The position numbers and the translations under genes were made by a program. A DNA stretch of 64,000 nt from Cadophora sp. MPI-SDFR-AT-0126 (Eukaryota > Ascomycota > Leotiomycetes > Helotiales > Ploettnerulaceae). This document shows positions 1 to 10,827 of this stretch, in pieces. Position 1 is the first letter of the stretch, and each line of letters starts with the position of its first letter. The DNA lies in contig JAGMVK010000012.1 in the NCBI GenBank assembly GCA_020747065.1, positions 186,001-250,000 of the forward strand, in the 5' to 3' direction. The notes beneath the pieces were generated by a model, which was not told the origin of the DNA, did no database searches, and was given only the letters and a program-made list of their open reading frames with translations.

Positions 1-513
1 ACACGCACTGCTCAACGCATAACACGCCTTCCTCCTCACTCCCTCCTCTTCCCCCTCCCTCCTCGCCACCTTCACCAACTCCGGAATGCCCGCCTCCCCA
101 GCCGCTACCAACTTCTCCTGACTCTTCAGATTGTTCTGCACTGCTGTGCCAACACACCATGCTGCCATTTTGCGGATCTCAGGCTCGGGGCTTGTGAGGC
201 AGGAGAGCAGGGGCGTCCAGAGGGACAGAGGTTCGAGGTTGTTGGCGTTGTCGAGGTTCTCGATTAGTTGCTCGAAGTTGTCGAAGGCGGTGAGTTTGTC
301 TTCTAGTGTGATTTGGGGGTCGGTGGAGAGGATTGCGGACATGGAGAGGTTCATTAGTTCGGCGTCGCTGGGGCCGCCGAAGAGGGCGTTGAGGGCGTCG
401 GGATTGATGGGCCGGGAGGAGGGGGTGCTGCTATCTGCTGAGGGGTTTGTTGTGGTGGTCGTGGGGGTATTTTCGACGCTCCATTTTAAGAGAGATTGGA
501 GATTGGGGTCCAT
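1..513 (-). CDS. FES1: Hsp70 nucleotide exchange factor Fes1 (partial, 5' end)
   Basis: The complement of 511-513 is an ATG followed by 171 open codons running off the left edge. The protein begins MDPNLQSLLKWSVENT, the characteristic Fes1/HspBP1 start, then has a Thr/Ser-rich stretch, INPDALNALFGGPSDAEL, and an armadillo-like helical region with ENLDNANNLEPL and MAAWCVGTAVQNNLKSQEK. Fes1 proteins are about 200-220 residues in fungi, so roughly the last fifth is missing. Known role of the family: a cytosolic armadillo-type factor that releases nucleotide from Ssa-type Hsp70, aiding refolding and removal of misfolded proteins. Nothing suggests a break inside the visible part. The gene is transcribed away from actin, with about 1.7 kb between the two start codons. 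Identification is by remembered family signature. Confidence 0.9.
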   Translation of the reverse strand, partial: MDPNLQSLLKWSVENTPTTTTTNPSADSSTPSSRPINPDALNALFGGPSDAELMNLSMSAILSTDPQITLEDKLTAFDNFEQLIENLDNANNLEPLSLWTPLLSCLTSPEPEIRKMAAWCVGTAVQNNLKSQEKLVAAGEAGIPELVKVARREGEEEGVRRKACYALSSAC

Positions 514-2252
514 TTTGAGGTTGTGTTTTGTGTGTATTGTGGTGGTGGGGTTGGTTTGGTAAGTTGAAGTTGACTTATGGAGGGGTAGCTTTTGTTTGGA
601 GACTGGTGAGGAATTGAAATTTATCGTAAAAAGGAATGAAGAATACGGTTTCGTGAGGTGACGAGAGTTTTGTGAAGACGCTGAATATGGCAAGTCTTGA
701 GATTGTATAGTCGCAATTTGTGTAGCGTAATTTTCGAGATTTGGAATCGAGGTTGTTCGAGATGCTTCTTGAACTTTTTGGTCGGAGGCGGAGAAACAGA
801 TAATCCTAGAGAGAAGTCAAATTCTAGGGGTCTTGATAGGACGAGAGCTGTTGTTGAGTTTACTCTGTAAACGGGTTCTTTTTCATTTCAAGAAAATGGG
901 AAACCAAACTCATGACCTTAATTTCAAACAATTTACTCAATTGATTCCCCTACTTGATTTCCGAAAATCCTATTGTTCAGAATGCTTCCACGTGATACTA
1001 CATCATCATTTCACGCTCCCCAGCTCAACCATGGTACAGACTGTTCACCTAAGTATCTCCTAACCTTGAAGCTTAATTGAACAACAATTATAACAAACCA
1101 TGGCAATCCTGGGTTTCATGTGGCGGACACAATTCATGCATTGATACTTTTTGCTGGCTCAAATCAAGTGATGCGATTTACCCCACCATGTTGCCCCTCC
1201 ATAACTGCATCAAGTTGGTCTCTGAGGCACCGTAGGAGTCACTTGCTGTCTTCGATTCCATGGGGAAGGCGGAATTCCAAAGCTCAGCCCAGCCGTTCCG
1301 TCGATGGCTGAGGCTGGGTTGAAGAACTGTGATGGTACTGCCCTTGCATACGTACGCAAGATATTACATCAAGACAAGCCGAAGTGAGAGGGATGATGCG
1401 GTTGTGTGTCTGACAAGCACAAGTGCCTGCTTGGCTGGATGTAAATATAGTAGAAAAGGCGGCGACGGACGTTGGTTGACGCGCGTTTGGCGGCGATACT
1501 GGAACACTCATTATGGAATTCCTTTGGTGTTGCCTTGCAGGCGTCCGAATTAGAGATGGGATTTGAGGGGATTCAGAATGGTTGTCTTTGCCTGCCTACT
1601 TGACTTGCGGTGTGAAGTGGATAGGTCTCGGCTTGGCCAGGTTGGGATATTGTTGAGCAAGCAAGCATGAGTATGATGAGCATCCGCATCCTTCATAGCC
1701 ACCTCATTATTTGAAGCAGATCCAACGCCGACACAAGTCGGTCTTGACTGGAATTGACCTGAATTTCAATACCGAACTTGCTCTAACCACACTTGATTAT
1801 TGCCTCCCAGCCACTGGCATCAACGGACAGCTGTTCGTACTTCTATCCCCGTCGCCGCTCTTTCCCCATTCACTTGCATCCGCCTTGACTCCTTTGATCG
1901 TTCTGCTTGACCCTTAAAGCGGCACAGCCCCCCGTCCAATCAATCAACTTACTGCTTCGCCTTCCCCGATCCAGCAGTCGCGGCCCACACAACCCGACCT
2001 CGTTCGCTCGTTGTGACATCGCATCGTCCTCCGCTTGCTTGCACTTGTCCTTGCCTTCTCCTCCACTTCAACTTCATTTCAACCTCGTCAAGAAATTTCC
2101 ATATTCTTTCGAGTCCACTCCAGACCACGAGTCGCCCTTCGCCGTCCTCTACCATCTCCTCTCTGTTCTCCCGATCTTATCGTCGCGAGAACCTCACACC
2201 GCCATCCCACAAACCATCACTTTTATTTGACGCTCAGTCGTAATCAGCAGCC
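514..2252. other. Intergenic: divergent FES1 / actin upstream region
   Basis: No convincing gene. About 250 bp upstream of FES1 there is one TTC-N2-GAA pair (765-774 region), a minimal heat-shock-element-like core with no clear third unit, so weak. From about 1910 to 2240 the plus strand is strongly pyrimidine-rich with many CCTC and TTCC runs, typical of the promoter and 5' leader of a highly expressed filamentous-fungal gene, here actin. Short open frames in both directions have no recognisable features. Confidence 0.6.
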
Positions 2253-3852
<1,600 letters not shown>

Positions 3853-4524
3853 GGTATGCGACTTCGAGCTTCTTCCCTGAGATATGCGCTGACCGCTATC
3901 AGCGTTCTACAGACAATTTGTGCGTACATCACGAACTTCACGAATATGACCAAGACGAAGAAGACTCGAGCAGGGCCGTTTCCCGTGTTTTCCTGTCCCA
4001 CAACGTGTTTACATTCCGAAAAGTTCTGGTAGCGGTCGAGCGATTGGGTGGTCTCTTTCAGAGAACGGATATCTGGCTTGTTCTTAGCTGGCTGTTTTGC
4101 TTGGAGGATAGGTCAACACGTTGTCGTTTATCGATCAATTAATCGGTCTTCAATCATACAATTTTTTTTCCACTGCGTTCCCTTTCATATTTTGCGGCAT
4201 CCTTTTCATTCATAGCTGAGCATATTTCTCTCCAAAATTCAATGAAGAAAAGGTTGTCACTGAATGATTTCATCAGCAATTCATTACATGCATTGCCTAT
4301 CTAGTCTTGGCTTCTTCGACCCGGCAAATCCGCATCTCATGCAAGGCATGCCCGGTTGCGGAGCAATCCAGCCTCCCTAACCAGGACAGACGCGAGGATA
4401 TATGAAGTGTGGAGACATGAGATGGCTGGAGAATTCGCCTTGGCAGGGGATGGGTCCCCGGCAATTTGCGGGCATCATCTCCGAGCGATAAACACACGCA
4501 CGTCGGACACCCAGATCATCAACC

Positions 4525-4530
4525 CACGTG
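4525..4530. promoter_or_regulatory. CACGTG E-box (possible Pho4/NUC-1-type site)
   Basis: CACGTG followed by C lies 298 bp upstream of the acid phosphatase start codon. In yeast and Neurospora, Pho4/NUC-1 bHLH factors bind CACGTG upstream of phosphatase genes under phosphate starvation. The same hexamer occurs several more times in the window, so the site alone is weak; the gene downstream makes the reading plausible. Inference. Confidence 0.35.
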
Positions 4531-4693
4531 CTCCATCAATGATCTACAAGATCGCGGAGAAGAGCTTAGCGGCTGTTGTTTCCTGTCAAGTTAATGCATA
4601 GCAGCAGCCAACGTGGTAACGGTGGTGGTTCCCCAATCGGTTTGTGTGCCGACACCTCGGTCTTGGGATACTAGGATCCAGGAGGAGAAAAGT

Positions 4694-4699
4694 GTATAA
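4694..4699 (+). promoter_or_regulatory. TATA-like element upstream of acid phosphatase
   Basis: TATAAG stands 134 bp before the acid phosphatase ATG and is followed by a T- and C-rich leader. Position and composition suit a core promoter, but this is a pattern match only. Confidence 0.35.
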
Positions 4700-4827
4700 G
4701 TATGTCCGGTTTCCTGGTTTGATTTTGAGATTTTGACTTTTTGTTCTTTACCCTTGTTGTCTTCGATCCTTGTTCGACTTCCTGCCTTCAGTAATAGTCT
4801 AAGGGAAGATCAGAAGCGGAAGCAACA

Positions 4828-6911
4828 ATGGCAGTCCTCAGCTCCCTCAAGTTCGCGGGTGCTTTGTTGCTCGCAGCCAGGATTCAGCATGTCGGTGCAG
4901 AGATCTTTCTGGCTCCGCCGAATGATATCCTGCTTCCGGCTAGTGGCTCAGCGAAGGAACCGTTGCAGTGGCTTGCGGCTAACAGTCCTTATTTTGCTGG
5001 TGAGTTAGCTTCTTTGCTGAGGTTCTTGGGGCTCGTAGGAGGAAGGGATAGGAAGAACAGATGAGGGCGAGAATGCAGTGCTGATGGAAATAGGGCCCAA
5101 TATCAATGGTATCAGCAATGAGGTCCCTGAAGGCTGTACCGTCGAGCAGGTGGCGTATAGTGTGAGGCATGGAAGTAGATATCCTGATACTGGGGCATAT
5201 GCTGAATGGACCGCACTTTACAACAAGGTCAGCAACTTCCTCCGTCAGAGCAAGATGGCGGAGAAGGGGACTTTGACGGTGCTGGTGCTGATAAAAACCA
5301 GGTACAAAACGCGACATTCCAAGCCAGTGGCAGCATGGCTTTCTTCCACACCTGGAAACCAGTTCTCACGAACCCCTCTGCGCAAATTGCTCAGGAGAGT
5401 ACTACTGGTTACAAAGAAGCTCATGATATGGGATACCAATTAAGAACCAGGTTATTACCCCTCTCCTCCTCTATGATCACTGACTGACCAGGCTGGACAG
5501 ATATCCTAATCTGTACTCATATGGAGATAAATTCATCGTATGGGCTAATTTGTATGCACGTGTTGTGCAAACTGCTCAGAATTTCGTCAGAGGCTTCATG
5601 GGCCAGCTGGCTACAGACTTGGGACAAGTCATTACAGTTAACGCTACAGCTTCCCCAGACGCGCTGTTCAACTCTCTGTCGCCGGATAAGATGTGCCCGA
5701 ATTTTGTGGATGGCAATGGTGGCGAATACAGTAGGTCTATCATACTTCCCACCCCCATTCCCCCCTTTCCCTCCATGTACAATAATTTGCGAGACTGACC
5801 GAGCCTAAAAGTGACAACCTACAAATCCAAATTCCTCCCACCCATCACCGCTCGTCTCAATGCTCTGATCACAGGTGACTTGGTCTTCACCGACTCCGAC
5901 GTATTCATCTTCCCATACCTCTGTGGTTTCGAATCTCAAATAACTGGCACCCTTTCCCCCTTCTGCTCTATCTTCACCGACTCCGAACTAAAACAATACG
6001 AATACGCCCAAGACCTCCGCTACTACTATGGCATCGGCCCCGGTGTCGACTTAGCCTCCAAGATGATGCTTCCGTACCTCAACAGTCTTGTAGGACTGTT
6101 AGCAAAGGGCCCAGGCATCAATGGCACAAATGCTGCTGGGGAGAGCTTTGAGCTGCCAAAGATTATTATGGCGTTTATTAACGATGGGCAGACGACTGAA
6201 TTAGGTGCTGCGACGGGTGTGTGGGATAATACGACGGTGCTGGGGGCGACAGAAATTCCAGAGGGTTATACGTATATTGCGAGTCATTTCGTCAGTATGC
6301 GTGGGACTGTTGCTTTGGAGAGGCTGAACTGCCCTGCCGCATCCTCCAAACATAAAGCCAGGGAAGAGAAGCGCGCCACGGACACCATTGCGCCAAATTG
6401 CGCACACGACAATTGTCTCCGCCAGATGATCGGTGCCTCGACTCTGGTGCAGAGTTTCTGTCCTACCTTCACTGCTTCGACGGGTGTACCATTGCCGACA
6501 TTTGTGAGTAATTGTGGGGGCTCGGCGAGTAGAGTTTCGTCGGCTTGTTCGTGTCTTGCTACTCTCGCTGCTACCTCGTCTTCCACAGCTACTACCCTGG
6601 CAACATCAACATCAACTTCTTCTTCCGTACCTACAGCCACATCCACCCCAGACCCAGGCAACAAAGACATCTACATTCGCATCCTCCTCAACGACGCCGT
6701 CTACCCCGTTCCAGCGTGCCAGGACGGCCCGGGACGTAGCTGCGGTATGCATGATTATGTGGCTTTCTTGAAGGGGAAGATGGATGAGGCGGGGGATCTG
6801 GTGGAGAGGTGTGGTGTTACGGCACCCGGGAGCCCGGATATGGAGAGTGTGAAGGGAGCAGGGTTCTTTACGGATTTGAGGGGGGAGGGAGTGGGGAGTG
6901 TGGTTCCTTAG
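4828..6911 (+). CDS. Secreted histidine acid phosphatase (phytase-like) with inserted Cys-rich module
   Basis: Five exons: 4828-4999, 5094-5227, 5302-5450, 5501-5730 and 5812-6911, giving 594 residues. An N-terminal signal peptide (about residues 1-23, ending HVGA) is followed by GPNINGISNEVPEGC and the phosphohistidine motif RHGSRYP at 82-88, which places it in histidine acid phosphatase clade 2. WKPVLTNPSAQIAQ and YKEAHDMGYQLRTRYP are also family-typical. The proton-donor region, usually HD, reads FINDGQ (Asn352-Asp353). Between ALERLNC (about 402) and KDIYIRILLNDAVYPVPAC (from 513) there is an extra segment of about 110 residues: a basic EEKRA stretch that resembles a Kex2 site, a Cys-rich CAHDNCLRQ...SRVSSACSC unit (about 425-474) and a Ser/Thr-rich linker. 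All of it is in one exon and in frame. Likely role: release of phosphate from organic esters outside the cell. The second intron uses a GTCAGC donor and is the least certain. Confidence 0.88.
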
Positions 6912-7219
6912 AGAGGGTGTGGGGGTAGGATGGGGACGATGAAAAAGGGGGGTGGCGGGAAGAGAGGTGCAAAATATGAATGTGTAATGCATAATGGAAA
7001 AGTTGATATTTACGTGATGTGAGTATATACAGTGTGCTTCTTACCTGTTGATATGTACAGTACATACTTGCACATATATACAGTGAAACAACTTGCCTAG
7101 TCGGCTTCGCCCTCTCCCTCGCTTCCTCCTGAGTCCTCTTTTCACATTCCCTTCCAGTTACTTTTTTTCCAGCGAATCTGTTTTGATTCAAAGATTGACA
7201 CTGCTCTTTCATCCACAGC
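6912..7219. other. Intergenic between two converging genes
   Basis: About 300 bp between the stop codons of the acid phosphatase (plus) and the small secreted protein (minus). It is G-rich just after the phosphatase stop and then A/T-rich with several TATATA stretches near 7020-7085, as expected for two facing 3' ends. No gene seen. Confidence 0.6.
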
Positions 7220-8324
7220 TCAGCACAAACAAGGCGTATGAATTGTCTGATAGTTGCTACAGGTCACGCCGCTTGGGACGTCACTGCCTGTTTGTAAGTA
7301 CAAGTCGTAGTAGCCGCTTGTTTTGGAGTTGCAGGCGAGGAAGTTGAGTTCTACAGAGAAGGTTAGTCAGTGTGTTTGTTTGAAACAGGGTACTATGGTG
7401 GTCTGGGACTTCTAAAAACTAGGGGAGAATGCAGGCAACAGAAACTCAGATATAGATGCCTAGGATTGAGGGAGCTTAATTAAGAGAAAGGATTCGGAGG
7501 CCGTTAACGATGGAACAGGCATCTGTCTTATGCTCGATTGTATTACGGTATCAAATTACGAGAGTGAGGTAGCGACGATTTGGTAGGCAGGCAACCAAAT
7601 GCATGTCCAGGAAACTGAAACAAGCAAGGCTTCCAAGAGACATGATTTCTAAATCTATGCTCCGCAAGTGGGACTTTGACTGCCTGAATTTAACGAATCT
7701 GATAATATTTGGCCAGAAGCGGTCACCAGGCAATCAGCTTGCACTCTCACTGGAGAACAAGGAAACTATTCGAAGGAATAGGCAAAGACTTCACGCCCTT
7801 GAAAGGTGGAAAGACTCCAAAGAAACCGCGAAAATAAATTCATACTTACGTCTCCCATAGGTGCTCGCCGTTACGGTAATCACCGTATCTCCTTCCAGTC
7901 CCCAGGCAGTCGTATTCGCCGTCTTCGCAAAACTCAACGGCAGAAAACTCTTCCCACCGACTTTCTCCCCGATATTGAGATAAAGGCTGCTGTTCACACT
8001 TTGGATGGTGGAGCCAATAGTGAAGTACTCGCTGGTGGACTCGGGGCCCATTACGGGGATGGGAGTGCTGGAGGTTTTGCTGGAGGGGAGAGTTTGCAGG
8101 TATAGGTGGAAGATGGGGGATTGGACGCCGCGAAGTTGCTGTGGGACGTTGGTGAGGAGGCCTCGATGAGGGGTGGAGGGAAACTTGGAACTTACGTATG
8201 GTTTTGTGGGGGTTGTTTGGCGGGATGAGAGCTCTGGCAAATCTGAGGGAAGAGCGAGAGCAGTGTCTGTAAATATGAAGGCTAAGCACAAAACTAGAAG
8301 AAGTGCTGAAATTTGAGAAAACAT
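7220..8324 (-). CDS. Small secreted protein of unknown function
   Basis: Three exons on the minus strand: 8196-8324, 7850-8138 and 7220-7350, giving 182 residues. The start MFSQISALLLVLCLAFIFTD is a clear signal peptide, probably cleaved after ALA or ALP. The mature part contains QLRGVQSPIFHLYLQ, a predicted N-glycosylation site in NSSLYLNIG, GDTVITVTASTYGRQLNFLAC, and ends SNYQTIHTPCLC, so four cysteines lie in the last third. The two strands of text around LYLQT repeat (HLYLQTL and YDLYLQTGSD), hinting at a beta-rich two-part fold. Intron 1 (57 nt) is a multiple of three without a stop, so its retention would add 19 residues; the perfect GTAAGT donor favours splicing. Intron 2 is unusually long (499 nt). 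I recognise no named family with confidence. Probably extracellular or wall-associated. Confidence 0.72.
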
Positions 8325-9687
8325 GGTCGATGTCTCGATGCTGTGAGCACACGATGAACTTTCAGCAGACTAAAAATGCGAAAAGAAAGACGTCAAGCAT
8401 GGAGAAAACAGAAATAAGGAAGAATGCAGTTATTGCTAGTTTTGTTCGTCGGGTGACGTTCTATGTTGACTGCTTGGTGTGGGGTTTCAAATAGAGGCTG
8501 AATGGCAAAATTAGGTACTAGACCATATATCTCGGAGGAGAACCATTACTTCACGGAATGACTCAAGAACATAAGCGACAACGCTAATCACTGTTTATTG
8601 GCCTTGCTTCGATCCCTCCAATTGTTCTTCGAAACTGCCCGGCTTCACAGCTTCATGGCTGAGCCTCTGACCGGTTGTTGTGAGATGTCGCTACATCTGG
8701 TAAATTTCGTAGGGCTCCTTCGTTTAAGTGATCAACATCAATAACGTCAACACTGTCCAAGCAATGTTGAGCCGTATCCATGAATACACATGATTTATAA
8801 GAACATGAGAACTTGTTTATTGGCGATTGCATCACCTTCTGAGAGAGGCAAGACTGCCTACCTTATGAAGAAGTGCTGGAGGGATAGGTAGGCGGTTTGG
8901 GAGGTAGATTTCTTCATTCGTCATCAACCTCCTCCAGCCAAATTTACTTTCACGGTATTATTTGAGGAAATTGGAAAGTTGTGCTGTTTGGGAAATATCG
9001 TTTGATCTGGAATGGTCACGGAGCTCTTGCTAATGTCGACTGGGGCAAGAATATCGACTCTTGCTAAGGGGAGACAACTGGCTTGAATGGGACATGGTAG
9101 ACAATAGGGCTCACTATGCAGCTACATGCTGACATTGCATTACAATTGGAAATACATTCAATCATTTGAAGAGACGAAAGCATTCACATCAGAGGTAAGA
9201 ATCACGGGAGAATTGGGTTTGGAATATGTATTTGATATTCTGCCTTGTCAAAATCAACCACACTCATTCGCACATTTAAAAATTAACCGAGCCAATGCGT
9301 AATCTACCACTCCCCAAGAGAATTCAATAAAGGTAGGAGAATGTCGACCAGAAGATATGGACCACTATATCTACGCCCGAAGGATAAGATATCGCGGTGA
9401 GTAATCGGACACAATCAGTCTTCGTCTTCCAAAAATAGGGCTATGCCATAGGTTGAACCGATCCACGAAGGAAAGGAAGCAAGGCCCAGAGTGTTTGAGA
9501 CGTACATTCATGCAAGAACAAGAGAGAGAAGGAAACAGCGAGCTTGCAAACACGATGTTGCAAGACGTACATAGAAGATGAGAGAGTGTGCAAGAAATAA
9601 CAAGTGGACTGAACTCAGAACATGCACATCTACGAGTATATCTCGCACAAATGATGCAACACGGCGTGTGCATCTCGGATGTCGAGG
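8325..9687. other. Intergenic, no gene seen
   Basis: About 1.36 kb between the start of the small secreted protein gene and the stop of the 2EXR gene, both on the minus strand. It is fairly A/T-rich and holds only short open frames without recognisable motifs. The part next to 8325 should contain the secreted protein promoter. Confidence 0.55.
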
Positions 9688-10609
9688 CTAGAACGGAAGA
9701 GGATCTCTGAGAATATGTCGAGAGGGATTGCTGACGGTTATATATCGTAGCCTTCCATCGACAGCGGGAACTTCGAAGCCAGGGTTGATCGACTTTTCAG
9801 CCTCCAAGGCTTCCACAACATGCCCTATCACAGACTGTCCCATATGTTCCTCGACTCTGTTTGGCCAGTCCAAGAGGACAACGTTCTTCCCACTTGAAAT
9901 AGAAAATCCCGTGATGTCTGAAAATAAATTGGGAAGATTTGGCCCGATGAGACACAATAGAAGCTTCCGAGGGGTCCCGAAAGTCCGCAAGCAATCAACC
10001 AGAGCTCCAAAACGATTGTCATCATATTCATTGTTGCGCATAAGGGTTATAGCAACGGTGTGGAGTTGACTGAGAGGCTGGCCCTCTATGGGTATTGAAC
10101 TTGATCGATGCTGAATCGTCGCGGCCGGCTGACTTTGTTGCCACGAGATGTACAATACGTCGAGCCTTCGATGCAAATAGACTCCACAGAAGGAGATGTA
10201 AGATTCCAGGCAGACAGATCTCGATTCGGAATTGACAGAAAAGAGCGTAGATATCTGCCTGGAGTCTAGGCCCTCCAACCTTGAGTTTGCAATGTGGCAT
10301 CGCCAACTGTGTTCAGCTTGTATCGATGTTAGCAAAGTTCTGGCTCGTCCATGGAAGCAAAAGTCGAATACACATACCATACTTCAAAGAAGCTTCGATA
10401 ATCCTAGAGGGCAGAGCAAAATTCCAAATAAGCCTTCTCAACTCAGGTGGAAGGTGTGCGAAAAGATGAAATTCAGTAGGTCCAGCCAATTGAGACTGTC
10501 GGACTGATCTATTCTTTGAGGACGCCTTGCCTCGCACAGATGCAAGAATGGAGTTGTATGCTTTCAACATGCTCGAAGTGCAAAAGGATTTTTGTTGTGA
10601 GAAGAACAT
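9688..10609 (-). CDS. 2EXR domain-containing protein
   Basis: Two exons on the minus strand: 10378-10609 and 9688-10316, separated by a 61-nt intron with GTATGT donor and a GCTAAC branch site; 286 residues. Residues about 46-68 read FHLFAHLPPELRRLIWNFAL, the start of the 2EXR domain (an expanded fungal family, formerly grouped with F-box-like proteins). The rest contains YISFCGVYLHRRLDVLYIS and VDCLRTFGTPRKLLLCLI and fits the usual layout of these proteins. Function in the family is essentially unknown; members are numerous, variable and often lineage-specific. The start could also be the Met codon at 10565-10567. Its start lies 218 bp from the SEC8 start on the opposite strand, so the two may share a promoter. 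Confidence 0.82.
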
Positions 10610-10827
10610 GAAGTTTCGAGGGAAAAATAAATAGTTAGCTCTCTCACGCTACCGCCTACGCTAGTCCTACTCTGAAGCTCAAGCTCCGACATGCCGACGA
10701 CTGACACTCTCAGATGCATTGTCAACAAGACATGAGCATGAACGTTTGGAGAACTTGACAGATCACACACTATCTGCGAATGGCACCCATACACCGACAC
10801 AGGCGACGCGACTGCGAAGAATAAGCT

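Larger units (their letters stand above)
3853..4827. other. Intergenic: actin 3' region and acid phosphatase promoter
   Basis: The first part (3853 to about 4250) is the actin 3' UTR and downstream region, including a T-rich stretch near 4161. The second part is the upstream region of the acid phosphatase gene and holds a CACGTG palindrome and a TATA-like element (listed separately). No coding region is supported. Confidence 0.6.
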
